A stretch of 64,000 bases of DNA from Cladocopium goreaui (GCA_947184155.2 CAMXCT020006755.1:275898-339897), one strand, 5' to 3'. Counted from the first letter of the stretch, positions 52,901 to 60,688 are shown. Numbers and translations: made by a program. Notes: generated from the sequence alone by a model not told the origin.

Positions 52901-54005
52901 GTAGACCCAAACCATGGTGGATGTCAATGTCCTGGTCCATCGGCAGGACTTGATGTCCAATGTGTAGTGTACAGGGTCCAAAACCTTGTGCTTCTCGTTG
53001 TTGGCAGAGTTGTTCAACACCAGCTAACTGCAGAGCTCGTGCGGGCATCAAAAGTCTCTCAACAGAGTGCGCTGTGTGCTGGAAAATAGTCTCAGGATCC
53101 TGAATGCGTACCGTCGTGATGAGGCATGCGGCACGTTCTGGTCTGAGGTTCTGGTGGACTATTACTGTCGCACTGGTGCCCGGGAAGGGAAATCTTGGAG
53201 GATCTGGCTTGACGATGACAATCTCCAGCGGCAAATTGGGATCTGCAAGATCTTCCCATATGAACCGTGTGGTGCTGTCCCAATCTTGATAATCGGCATC
53301 AAATCGTAGGACGCGAGGTTCGTTGTGGAATTGGAGTCGTAGATGATCAATGAAGAATGAACTTGCATACACTACAAAGTCATCCTCATCCAAATCGATT
53401 TGTCCTTCTTGCTCCAGGAGTGTGAGAAGTTCCTGTTGCCACGAAGGTGTCTCTGTTGGTCGCTGTGTTCCACTGGCATGAGGCAGGCTCATATCTCCTG
53501 AGGGTCGATCTTGATCAATGTGGCCCGTGCGGTCGCTTGTGGATGACGCAGGGCATTTCATTGGTAGAGGATTCTGTCGAGTCCACTCAAAATCAACGTC
53601 ATTCGGTGGCTGATGGGAAAAACTGCCGCCGCGCTGAAGGCCTGTCCTCCATGGCATGAGTCCTTTGCAAAGACTGATCTCGGGAACAACAGTCTTGTAC
53701 ATGACCAATTCATCCTCAAGTCCGATCAGAACGTCGACATCAGGAGCAAAACCCAATCCCCTGGCCGGTGATACAGAGCTTGTAGGTGACTTCAATCGCT
53801 TGCGAGAGTTGAACTCCTCGATCACAATGCCGTTATAGGTCCCAATATCAAAGGCCAGGCAACGCGCTTCTTCAATAGCTGCCCACTCATTGAGAAAGTT
53901 GCGCTCCTCGATGATGCTGTGTGACCATTTCATAACGGCAATCTCTCCAGGGATCGTGGAGTCAAGACTGAACCATGGCTTCAGGTTGGCATACTGAATA
54001 GTCAT
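43953..54005 (-). CDS. LINE ORF2: RNase H, AP endonuclease, reverse transcriptase, zinc finger, methyltransferase-like
   Basis: 3350 residues starting at ATG 54005, two bases after the ORF1 stop. About residues 206-1160 hold three diverged copies of a W/Y-x-H-H ... W ... DP ... P-x-P module. RNase H: IYTDGSS with D1439, AETEALLW, SDSQ with D1539, and D1597. Endonuclease/exonuclease/phosphatase fold: ATANVRT (N1684), LQET (E1718), IDAN (D1833, N1835) and GDHT (D1925, H1926). Reverse transcriptase: IFLDLQEAF (D2338), and WMDD at 2486-2489 in place of the usual YADD. Cys/His zinc-finger region from C2818. C-terminal methyltransferase-like domain: AYSG (Y3066), VSLD, GGPPCC (C3134), then VLEHP. 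The protein would copy the element RNA by target-primed reverse transcription. RNase H before the endonuclease is unusual, and the methyltransferase call rests on motifs only. Confidence 0.85.
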   Translation of the reverse strand: MTIQYANLKPWFSLDSTIPGEIAVMKWSHSIIEERNFLNEWAAIEEARCLAFDIGTYNGIVIEEFNSRKRLKSPTSSVSPARGLGFAPDVDVLIGLEDELVMYKTVVPEISLCKGLMPWRTGLQRGGSFSHQPPNDVDFEWTRQNPLPMKCPASSTSDRTGHIDQDRPSGDMSLPHASGTQRPTETPSWQQELLTLLEQEGQIDLDEDDFVVYASSFFIDHLRLQFHNEPRVLRFDADYQDWDSTTRFIWEDLADPNLPLEIVIVKPDPPRFPFPGTSATVIVHQNLRPERAACLITTVRIQDPETIFQHTAHSVERLLMPARALQLAGVEQLCQQREAQGFGPCTLHIGHQVLPMDQDIDIHHGLGLHIRIPSTLSQEEAEQNLVRRLQQQRRNREGDHWDPAPGDDEPEAGHPPRSRPRHAAPDNEPPEDAISLMGRRPVRQNAPRLEASSSTSSSSSTTSSVSSSAVSSTDWRSTVIHTLDGRSTSARLPWNDYDQIVVQAAIALSLEKTAVLRVQAVLQRPIDYVQVDLHCLILQRSHEFRPSPTERLTLVDLEIHVDNDVQPTPFSRKARWLPYVTTRQTLLRVLRLETLCAQPQACYLWRNNILIEEHAATPMHIADGDYIKVFVGELAEQDTCLSDIDLEQNDTDSARSISEEEETHSLFQRNAVQMQRACQTVLRQFEPWTLRTAPEHIVAGSFSRALRPPQTPELRIQIQSGFHRGDGQRLLNTFEQESFVECTEEGPVAYIDTWYVHHQRQPHCRRARPFRLQGDVATWKDEILELWSDTIDPDLATTVHVVRPTPPCAMTECVMAHLILEQSERPQFTVGLITVYVSDGRRDSTEHAAYSLPDMMTAQMVLRFADMQLTCQTRLCSVSIGGIPFAHHDWEEVPRATGLTISIRPAFQFTEESDHMDLMQRSRTRWRRSPMPQDGVDLSSAPARCEQRPFVFNPAAPVFDPGAPNPQTMSEDIQELHQHWLRTAFSWDNEIASTGVKTWFVDHHNQFYWMCQLPRSTRLYEDFSQWEAQLRHIWRDLVDPTAELTFQVVTPTPVNTDAETAAHVILIQRPHAVFATILTTVIDRSQPPGSVIMQLAITVHEHLYLEHLLIALGLAGRCLHPGAPMQCQTWYDRMQLRQGAPFPARNGQSILIFMDRRTTYQHTQAATSLLQTRATLNRRERQTHGQVAHTHGPRQDDSVEDIPLPRSDEAETVEDTEIIFIHWPPQYQRSVPLPAFIEAPRCGTDQQILQELRCWGYEGQVIRCGQHDAVYFCPKDASPEIVHIYCNQEVKEKDGIHVVSGAPAQDDLVHMKFLYAKGFHKAVIVQRDTVLPSVTILYFRNVEPQHEDNARPKREPTPWPQPQPLQYNITKPYIKGSESARQSDYVLAFDREELHAFFNAPPIALVTDITPYDVPDFICEAIARCKPLDRHDRLVIYTDGSSQSRRRHCSPIWTDLHDVSDSWCFAVFAEQYADDGPGHSPHLEFIGLTCQQILYEPDRPHHAGTDHTGSDAAETEALLWSALWRLAQNHRLPTVFVSDSQLVGGQAIGKTGTKMLTKPFCHLRAAFQALEAMLPGEQLKVVHTRSHAGEPYNELVDHFAKREAKQSLYLPRQSVNLRTFDRILSILWMILSQDGDVPKQCAEGLAITPPQLPSEQPMPSASLTIMTGAEHHKIHIALSFATANVRTFYKGDEGVPGKLHYVRAQFKHLHLHFLGLQETRTSRCSSTADGVYRLASGDHQGQQGVELWINMEQPYGWRNGKALYFKVSHFVVTYTDPRFIVVHVRNEQLDFWIAVVYAPQSGIALTERTEWWARFTEQLKAETEGHDLVLMIDANAATGATDGEHVFIQDDKATSGTCLLRELLATHRLCLPATSECHQGEQATRTCPATDIGHRIDYVALPITWQSSCTISRTIPELDFGHVGDHTAVGVEVQWRQFSAPTHRQGRRGVQFDRQAIAGQSLHLYLADYVPLDWQADIENQVHHCNAHLHQVLRKHCPKQGHRPKKQFITEEIWQLRTLKLREGRQVRHLRRLQLREVLAHTFAAWRSQQREQPSNCFYVTLRCAQLKAGVQFQIHNRELRKSLRNARGHALKEALASLPSDCSASAVLQQLKPIIGPTNLRHKRETPLPIVKDDDGNPCRTHQELVDRWVNFFGAMEGGTRMDADQLRAQWLYNLGTFIPDKLCLQPEDLPTLVDLEQAYRCVKPGKAIGADDIPPELCHAQPALLARLTFTQMLKLTAHGQESLLHKGGQLVSAWKRKGPQSDCSSYRSLLISSHIGKTIHRAVRSNQSTIYENFLQNSQVGGRKRVPVGLGVHHVRASLRRAKQRKASSALIFLDLQEAFYRVIRPLAVGGALTDDLLAQIAQRLRLDEDTLHGLHGLLREPAATACAGLQPHLQTALRALHTDTHFWMSGQCDYVRTAIGTRPGDPFADVVFGYMFARILKDVEEQMRSFDLLETYDGPNTLGLFSTEPADTASQQYLGPTWMDDLCITLSASTAEDIERQAGQACGILLDTCRRHGVSPNLSKGKSEILFAFRGPGSRAHRRKYFGPSQSGRMTIVTEQGVQEISVVGQYQHLGGLVHHSGETRHEMRRRAAQGHAAFSQHRRAIYQNHQLNQRKRSELFQTLVASKVLFGMESWTLIDKVNKHYFHSAYMRLYRRLLKTPPAASFSDEEILTQIGLPSPTTLLRISRLRYLALLYKCEHVTPWAVFRTDTEWLTLIQDDLQWLWHLIQSTTQLPDPATHFGAWENVLRYHRTYWKRLLQRASQLELLHCEDQVLLLKLHRDAFRILEHKGPFAHRPQIFVRAPDQADEVFGCMYCCKRFRSHGGEGAHLCRAHGIVSQLRWLYDGTSCPACLREYHTFAKLQQHLRGAATCRALLQGQRHCREPAPGKGSAANERLHNLHDGLLPILQAQGPRDDRRQPRAEENYDLQLFEDLATLCFEHQDHPDRDLQAALTAKIQERPIGWTATRRTLQHFVDSLTCTDADLAQLDFDEWKRMLTMLGDFRAWSFLREDHQQDPTEHDLSLDQYEDWCTELRAFETPRAQDSQVPRIRFQERVVVHAYSGRRRHGDFQWYMEAIAERKDIKHLFVVSLDLVIDQEWGDIGRQESYEFWTHAIYSGYVIGMIGGPPCCTWSAARGKTDASMAQLGRTGPRPIRSAAELWGFWSLSIREKRQILDGHRLLAFSLICMMLLEQVDGSGVLEHPSEPADPLSPSIWKLPLMILLLQLPGFDKVVFTQGLLGADSAKSTTLLTLNLPTLPKHIRAHAISAEVPKTRSIGLDQSGHFRTAVLKEYPPALCSAIAASFADFLGTVPDSGHHIPTHVLHRIQAMVCTDFGTTIGPDCVKG

Positions 54006-54007
54006 GC

Positions 54008-55429
54008 TCAACCAGCCTTGCCAAAATGCGACCCATGCTTTGGATCTTCCATTGCAGCGTCTTCTGCTTTTGGCGTGGTTCTTGGCCTCTTGGCAGCGTG
54101 AGCTTCTTCCGCCACCATAGCTTCGGCTTCTTGATGTAGGGACTGCAAAGAACTGGCCAGACCCTCCATCGTTTCCGTGATCTTGGTGGCAGCTTGGGCC
54201 GCGCTCGTAGAATCTGGATCCTCCGTCTCCTCGTCCGAGGTGATATTCTGCACGTCGCCAGTGCCAATCTTTGCCAGCTTGGAATTCTCGAGGTCCTTCT
54301 TGGCGGAGAGCAATGCATCCTTGGAAGTGCGCACTTGCTCTTGCAGCTTCTTCTCCTGCTCCATGAATTGCTGTGCATACGTCTGCCACAACTGGACAGC
54401 GTCCGATAGGAACTTCTTCCACATGTTGTGGTGTTGATTCCGGGCTGTGACAGCCTCGTCGTAGTTCTGTCGTGCAGTGTCCAGAGCAGTGACGGCTGCA
54501 TGCAAATCCGTGGATGATTGCTGTCCAAATTTGGTCAAAACCTTTTGGACCTTCTTTTGCATATCCTCTGGTAGCTCGGATTGTCTTCCCCTCATCATGG
54601 TCATCAGCCCTCTGACCTCGGCATCGGTGTCGGAACTTGATGTCATCGGTGTCGCCGGCATTTTTGGCATTGGCGGTGCTGGCATCGTGGGGGTAAAAGG
54701 CATAGCCATCGGATGTAGTGCAGCAGGAACTGGAGCTGGCATTTTCGCCAAATTGGGATTGGCAGGCGGTTGCCATGCTGCATCTGGTGGGGGCAATGGA
54801 GGCATTGTCCCTTGCATTGGATACTGCATTGCCTGCTGGGGGAACATGACAGGCATCGGTGCAATCTGCCCCATGGGAACAGCCGGCATCATCATGGGCG
54901 GAGCCTGCATCTGCTGCGGCTGGTTCTGTTTGGGGGTCTTGTTGCCTTTGACGCTCTTTGGCCGTTGTCTTTGCCTCGGAGAAGGTGTCCTTCCTCTCGA
55001 AGATGTCGACTGCCAGTGCGCTTGCCAGTCTTGTTGTTGATGCTGCTGCCATGGTGACTGCTGATACTGGCCTTGGTCCGCCTGTACCGTCTGCTTCGAG
55101 CCGTGTACATAGGACTGGTCGATCACGTTTTGCCATGGTTGCTGGCATACGGAACAGTACATTGCACTGCTCTTCCTCAATTGCCGACAAATGCGGCATT
55201 TCCATGGAGCACGATTCATCGTCGTCATTGCTGCGGCAACTCGACAAAGAAAACTCGTGTCTTTGGAATGGTGGCTTCCAAGGATATGTATGATGTTCCT
55301 CAACCTCAAAGGCCCAAGGGGTGCAATGCCTCGACGATGGAGATACCAATCGCGTCGGGCAGCAGCCCGTTTCCTTCTGAAGTTGCGTCTCTGGTTCGCA
55401 GTCGCCGTCCTGGTACACAGAGAGGTCAA
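54008..55429 (-). CDS. LINE ORF1: zinc-finger and coiled-coil nucleic-acid-binding protein
   Basis: 473 residues from ATG 55429. An internal ATG at 55228, just before the zinc finger, would give 406 residues. Near that second Met lies WKCRIC...CSVCQQPW, a W-x-C-x2-C-x10-C-x2-C pattern with the spacing of RanBP2-type zinc fingers but lacking the usual Asn. Gln-rich and then Met/Pro-rich low-complexity sequence follows, then a long charged helical stretch (YAQQFMEQEKKLQEQVRTSK) that should form a coiled coil, and a basic tail with AKRPRTTPK. This layout suits a LINE ORF1 that multimerises on the element RNA. It ends TGA at 54010-54008, two bases before the ORF2 ATG (TGAGCATG), suggesting translation by termination-reinitiation. 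The frame that continues ORF2 upstream is also open here but has low-complexity, out-of-frame character. Confidence 0.75.
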   Translation of the reverse strand: MTSLCTRTATANQRRNFRRKRAAARRDWYLHRRGIAPLGPLRLRNIIHILGSHHSKDTSFLCRVAAAMTTMNRAPWKCRICRQLRKSSAMYCSVCQQPWQNVIDQSYVHGSKQTVQADQGQYQQSPWQQHQQQDWQAHWQSTSSRGRTPSPRQRQRPKSVKGNKTPKQNQPQQMQAPPMMMPAVPMGQIAPMPVMFPQQAMQYPMQGTMPPLPPPDAAWQPPANPNLAKMPAPVPAALHPMAMPFTPTMPAPPMPKMPATPMTSSSDTDAEVRGLMTMMRGRQSELPEDMQKKVQKVLTKFGQQSSTDLHAAVTALDTARQNYDEAVTARNQHHNMWKKFLSDAVQLWQTYAQQFMEQEKKLQEQVRTSKDALLSAKKDLENSKLAKIGTGDVQNITSDEETEDPDSTSAAQAATKITETMEGLASSLQSLHQEAEAMVAEEAHAAKRPRTTPKAEDAAMEDPKHGSHFGKAG

Positions 55430-55854
55430 TCAGATCAATCCCAATGGTGTCCTTGATGGAGAGCAGGTTGACAAAGCTGGCAAGGAGGAAGATGTAGGCG
55501 CCCGAAAACATAAACCAAATACCAAGTCCAGGGTAATGCCGCAGCAAAGCCAGTTCAGACGAGGTAAGGTGATCACTGGCTACACCAGCCAGGAGAGCAC
55601 AGCAAATGCAAAAAGGGTCGCCAAAAACCCAGGATTTAGTTTAATCTGGTGCTGGGACACCAGAGCAGCAAGCTCGGGGATGTAGAGGTCGAAAGCCCCT
55701 CAAACACCAAAGTAGCCAGCTGCCCACGTCGAGAAGGCTGCGCAAGAACAGCAGCCCGTGGCACACCGTGGAACGCGCCACTAAGGAAATGAACCCCTAA
55801 CCAGAAACAGGGGGTGGAAGTACTTCCCCTGATCCGGCACAGAGCCAAACCTTT

Positions 55855-55915
55855 ATCTATAATATATATATATAATGTATATACACATAATATATATATA
55901 TACATATATAGTACA
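55855..55915. repeat. TA-rich microsatellite at the 5' border of the LINE
   Basis: TATATATA with GTATATACACA interruptions, directly beyond the LINE 5' end. Confidence 0.9.
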
Positions 55916-56745
55916 TAATGATAATGCTTTCTTAGGATCTCTGCAGTTCAGACTCCTGTTGGGCCCCATGATTTGGATGTCGCCTTCATGTGGTGTCTGG
56001 ATCTCCGTTTTTTCGTCAGGAGAATTTCCCATTCCTCCGAATTTTGACCAAGTTCGAGAAGACGAGATGGTGCCCCACAGCAGAATCTGCCAGCATCTGG
56101 CTGGAGATTGACCAATCCAAAGTATTGGATACTTCAAAATGCTTCAAAATGGCTCAGGGAATTACGGTAGAGTGGGTCCTATCCCGGTATCCCATTGGTA
56201 TCCCATGGTATCCCAGCTGCTCCCAGCGATTCAGTTCCGCGCTTCAGCGTGGCGAGGTTCAGCCCCATTAACCACGCTGCTGGACCTATGCCTGTGAGCT
56301 TCACTCCAGGATTCCAGTTCCAGGCGGTCACGGGGATCACAGGGAAGCGGAGAAAATGCTGGTGAGCCCCACAGGATGGTGTAAAGTGGATTTTATATAC
56401 TTGTATCATTATGCATATATATATGTATATATTATATATAATATAATATAATATAATAATATATGTAATATATATATATAATATAATATTATATATTATA
56501 TAATATTATATAATACAATATTATATTATATTATTTTATATTTATATTTATATTATATTATATTATATTATATAATGTTATATTATATTATATAATATAA
56601 CATTATATTATATTATTTTATATTTATATTTATATTTATATTTATACTATATTATATTATATTATATCATATATTGGTATGATGGTAAGTGGTATGTGTA
56701 AAGAATATATAACAAAACAATCATCATGATGATGTGTTTTCTGCG
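55916..56745. other. Intergenic stretch with a long AT tract
   Basis: 56405-56680 is almost pure TATATT/TATAATA. The rest (55916-56400) shows no exon that I can support. Confidence 0.5.
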
Positions 56746-59700
56746 ATGGCGACTCCTGGCCAGATGGAAATCTACCACAAGGGACCTTTCAGCGGCTTTC
56801 TGGCCACCGGTGGCAGGCGGAAACATGGGAAATCCATGGAAATCCCCATGAAAAAATGGGAAAATCATGGGGAAATCCACTATAAATGGTTTGTGATGGT
56901 TTATAGCTGGAAAATTCATCGAACTAATTGGGGACTTGCCTATCATCATCTTTAATTTCCAGAGGGTATTAGTTTGTTCTTCTCTATGTTTCTATGGTTT
57001 TTGCATATGTCTTTTTCCATTAAATCAAACATGGGGCATTCCGAATTCCCGACATTGAAATTCACATGAGGGAAATGATTATACTTTATGATAATCCCTT
57101 GAATTGGGTGTGCGCCATTGCCCGCCAGCGGGTTACGGTTGTGTTCCTTCCCATTTTATCGGAACATTAATCGGAACTATGGACCGGTGGCACCTCTCCA
57201 ACCCATGGATCGAAAGTACTACCGGGCAAAAATCGGCAATGCTCACCATTTCCAGCACATGTTCCCAGTACCCGTGGCACCTTGCGACCTGTGCTGCACT
57301 TCGACAGTGAGAAGGACCGGGGTCACTGGCTTCACCGGCTTCGATCCAAGTCGTAAAGGGAGCCGTTGGTGCAGTATGTATCTCTCCATCTCTCTATCTA
57401 TATATACGTAACTGTATACACACATACACATTACACATCATATATATATATAATATGCATATGTATGTTAACATGTATATTATATATATGTACATATTAT
57501 TCCAAGAGTACCATCATCATCGTCGTCGTCATCTCCCATTCTTGGCGTCTCCCAGGGCTTCATGCAGACCTTGCAGGGAGAACTGCTCAACACCACGGTC
57601 TATCCACCCTTGTATTTGATCTTTACCAAGCGCCTGGGCGCAAGGGGGACCGGTGTGGCTATAGCATGCTATAGCCCAATTAGACATGGGATAAGCCATG
57701 GGATAATGGGGGCAGAGATATCATTTTACCAAGCTGATGAATGAGGTGATCGCCCCCATACCAGACCGGCCCCTGCTATTTTACCACTAATAGGACATTG
57801 TTGGAAACGGGGGGGTGGCCTCATTGATTCTGAATGGCCTCCTGAGGCACAGTTTCTCCATGTTGGGAATTTGGACGGGCCATTGAAATAGGCGATTTCT
57901 CTGCCTGGGACGACGCCGCTGAGGGCATTCGAATTTGGTATTCGAGCCGATCCCATCATGCACTTGAAGCTGGAAGCTCAGTGCCAAGCTCGCGGGCGTC
58001 CAGAAACCATCAGCAGGTCAACGAAGCTTATTCCCCACCTGCCAGGTGAGGGTTGTTAGATTTTATGTCAGTTGCCTCCTCCTCCTCCTCCTGCTCCTCC
58101 TCCGCCTCCTCCTGCCTCGTCCTCCTCTCCTCCTCCTCCTCGTCCTCCTTGTCATCCTTGTCGTCCTTGTCGTCCTCGTCGTCCTCGTCGTCCTCGTTGT
58201 CCTCGTTGTCCTTGCTCAACTGCGACCCGCGATCCACAGTGTTCTCTGCCGGACCTCAACCACGACCACCCACGCCCAGTGTTCCCTGCCGGACCTCAAC
58301 CACGACCATCCACGCCCAGTGTTCCCTGCCGGACCTCAACCGCGAGTATCCATGCCAAGTGTTCCCTGCCGGACCTGAACCACGACCATCCGCGCCCAGT
58401 GTTCCCTGCCGGACCTCAACCGCGAGTATCCACGCCAAGTGTTCCCTGCCGGACCTCATGTAGGAAGATAAAATGTCAGATAGAGTGCCAGAAGATTTGC
58501 CAGGTAGAATGGCAGAAAATATGCCAGAAGATATGCCAGATAGATATGCCAGAAGATATTCCAGAAGATATGCCAGATAGAATGCCAGATAGAATGCCAG
58601 AAGATATGTCAGAATATATGCCAGAAGATATGCCAGATAGAATGCCAGAAGATATGTCAGAATATATGCCAGAAGATATGCCAGATAGAATGCCAGATAG
58701 AATGCCAGAAGATTTGCCAGATAGAATGCCAGAAGATATGCCAGATATAATGCCAGAAGATCTGCCATATAGAATGCCAGAAGATATGCCAGATAGAATG
58801 CCAGAAGATTTGCCAGATAGAATGCCAGAAGATATGCCAGAAGATATGCCAGATAGAATGCCAAATAAAATGTCAGAAGATATGTCAGATAGAATGCCAG
58901 AAGATGTGCCAGTAAGAACATGTATAAATGTCATGGTGGGGATCACACGAAGTAAAGTAATTTTTAAGCGCACAGGTTTTTTCACAATCTACCTTTCGGC
59001 ACGAACAGTCTTCTTTTTGCAGTCACAGCACCGCTTCTAGGGGGAATTCATTGACATCTCTTGCAAGTTGGAATGTCCGATTGGAGAATAATTCACCCCG
59101 GAGAACGCAATGCTTGGATGTGAGTTTCACTCAATAAGTACATATATATACACATATAATCATTTATACATAATTATAGATATAGTATAAAACAAATAAG
59201 TGCATATATATATATATATATACATATATAATCATATATACATAATTATAGATATACTATAAAACAACTTAGCACATGATATACACATACACATTAAACT
59301 AGCTGTATCTTCTATCCCAGTGAACCATGGGTTTCCCCAGTGAGGGGCGACTTTATGGGATTCCAAAACGTGGAAGCGGCCCTGCACTTCCGGGTCTATC
59401 AGTGGGGGCCCCAGTTAAGTTGGTCTCCATGGACTCCATAGCCGTTGCGGCGCAGTGGTGGACCTGGACCGGTGATCACTGTGGAAGTTCCCATGGTTTT
59501 TCAACACCCAAGATGGAGGATGCTGCAACCACTGCGGGTATCGGCGGGCTGTTCGTTTCCAGCGTTTCCACCTAGGAACGTGAGCGTCTACAGACAGGGT
59601 CAGGTTCATTTCGGCGTGGACCAACGCAAGGACGCCAATGTCGTCACGTTGCTGTGGGTTTTAGCTGTTTTCCTTTGGATTCCATCGAAAGTGGACAATT

Positions 59701-60318
59701 GCGGTCACAATTGACCTTCATAGTTTTGAAATGTTTTGAAATCTTTTTGAACCCCATTGAAACCACCATGAAGATATTCCATCCCCGACAAATCCACCAC
59801 TCCGAGACTTTGGAGTGCCCAACAGTGCAAGTTATTAGTTGGAATACAAGCGCTGGAAATTCGCTCCCATCTCGAAGGTATGCCCAACAGACCCCAATGA
59901 TCAAAACCTCACTTGGAGCGTTGGAGCCATGTCAGAGCCGTGGCATCATGGCTGAAACATCCGACAATGCTGCGCATGTGATTTGTGCAATGATCGTCAG
60001 GGGATGATGACAATGACCATTTGAACATATTTGAACTATGCAACATTATGCAACATGATTGAACTATTATTATTGTAACTAATACTTAACATACTATCTG
60101 AATAATGTGACATACTATAGTCTTATATTATTTGAACTATCTGAATCCATATTGAGGAACCGGCCTTAAAAAAAAAAACACGCCAGAAATGTCGCCATTT
60201 TTCTCCCCCAGGTCATCCGGTGGGTCCCCCAGGGTCCGCCGCGTTACGCGACCAGGAACTGGTGCTCTTTCCGTTCCGCGTGGTGGGTCTCAGCAAGTTG
60301 GACTTCAACACCAAGTGA
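56746..60318 (+). CDS. Unrecognised multi-exon gene
   Basis: Proposed exons: 56746-56816 (ATG 56746), 57129-57306, 57556-57652, 57892-58045 and 59321-59413, with phases agreeing at each join. A later exon at about 60210-60318 ends SKLDFNTK and TGA, but its connection through 59456-59630 is unresolved. Landmarks: MEIYHKGPFSGF, MDRKYYRAKIGNAHHF, QGELLNTTVYPPLYLIF, FSAWDDAAEGIRIWYSS, DFMGFQNVEAALHFRVYQW and DQELVLFPFRVVGL. The first donor is GC (AG before GCGGAA); the others are GT. The 1.3-kb intron 58046-59320 is filled with minisatellites. No family recognised. An upstream exon before 56746 is possible, since the same frame is open above the ATG. Confidence 0.4.
56950..56967. repeat. Half-copy of CCCTCTGG family
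   Basis: Right arm only (TTAATTTCCAGAGGGTA), inside proposed intron 1 of the surrounding gene. Confidence 0.5.
57395..57497. repeat. TA/CA-rich microsatellite
   Basis: CTATCTATATATA, ACACATACACA and TATATA blocks in a proposed intron. Confidence 0.75.
58070..58216. repeat. TCC/GTCCTC microsatellite
   Basis: CCTCCTCCT runs pass into CGTCCTTGTCGTCCTCGT hexamer-like units. It begins 25 bases into a proposed intron. Confidence 0.9.
58241..58460. repeat. 40-base minisatellite, about 5.5 units
   Basis: Units begin at 58241, 58281, 58321, 58361, 58401 and 58441 with GTTCCCTGCCGGACCTCAAC. Two alternating variants (CACGACCATCC and CGCGAGTATCC) suggest higher-order duplication. Because 40 is not divisible by three, successive units shift frame. 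Confidence 0.95.
58465..58912. repeat. 12-base minisatellite ATGCCAGAAGAT / ATGCCAGATAGA
   Basis: About 37 units of 12 bases in mixed order, with a 6-base change separating two main variants (Met-Pro-Glu-Asp and Met-Pro-Asp-Arg if read in frame). The frame stays open throughout because the unit is a multiple of three. It lies in the proposed intron 58046-59320. Confidence 0.95.
59139..59262. repeat. TA microsatellite, duplicated block
   Basis: The block ATATATAATCATTTATACATAATTATAGATAT is present twice with small changes, about 70 bases apart, flanked by TA runs. Confidence 0.8.
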
Positions 60319-60407
60319 CACAATGCGGATGCACAACGAATGGTGAAACCATGTGGGAGATATCTTGCTGGGAATTCCGGGAATATCATTGGATATAGTG
60401 ATAACAA

Positions 60408-60427
60408 TGATATATATATATATATAT
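60408..60427. repeat. TA tract at the 5' border of the Copia-like element
   Basis: About nine TA units directly before the proposed LTR start at 60428. Confidence 0.8.
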
Positions 60428-60687
60428 TGTTAGTTTGCACTCCATGCAACCTTTGCCATAGCATGTTTTGCACCTGCCAGGTCTGTCTTGCACTTTTGCT
60501 AAGGTGTTTATACATGTGGCCATACCGGCCCAATTGCCACTTGCCCACTCAGGGTGGGAAACTTTCTGACCGCCAATACATGGCTGCGCTGTCTGCGCTT
60601 TGAAAAGGGCGCTGCTTTCGCAACTTGGCTGCGGACTTCGTGTGCCTCAGCTAGAGACTTGGTTTGGACCTCTGCACCAATCTCACA
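60428..60687 (+). repeat. Proposed 5' long terminal repeat
   Basis: It starts TGTTAG right after the TA tract and ends CTCACA, giving the TG...CA form, one base before a primer-binding-site-like sequence. It would be 260 bases long. The 3' copy needed for proof lies outside the window. Confidence 0.45.
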
Positions 60688-60688
60688 T

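Larger units (their letters stand above)
43871..55854 (-). mobile_element. Giant non-LTR (LINE-type) retrotransposon with two ORFs
   Basis: About 12 kb on the minus strand between TA-rich tracts at 43700-43870 and 55855-55915. The order is a 5' untranslated region (about 55430-55854), ORF1 (54008-55429), ORF2 (43953-54005) and a short 3' untranslated region (43871-43952). ORF2 carries an AP-type endonuclease and a reverse transcriptase, the defining LINE pair, and no long terminal repeat was found. Both frames are uninterrupted, so this copy looks recent and potentially active. It lies about 500 bases downstream of one + strand gene and about 900 bases upstream of another, in opposite orientation to both. 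Confidence 0.85.

Noticed and set aside
54006-55547. The upstream 514 codons of the 3864-codon minus-strand frame as part of ORF2
   Set aside because: They overlap ORF1, which has a proper zinc finger and coiled coil, and their own composition is low-complexity and domain-free. ORF2 has its own ATG right after the ORF1 stop.
58241-58460. Regular 40-base repeat considered as a CRISPR array
   Set aside because: The units are contiguous with no variable spacers, and the host is eukaryotic. It is a minisatellite.
58072-59040. A 322-codon + strand frame rich in Met-Pro-Glu-Asp
   Set aside because: It is produced by CT-rich and 12-base tandem repeats lying in a proposed intron. There is no domain and no supporting splice sites.
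59327-59575. A frame starting MGFPSEGRLYGIPK as a GH31 alpha-glucosidase fragment
   Set aside because: The LYGIP motif is suggestive, but nothing after it follows the family. The overlapping frame with GDFMGFQNVEAALHF agrees in splice phase with the neighbouring exons.
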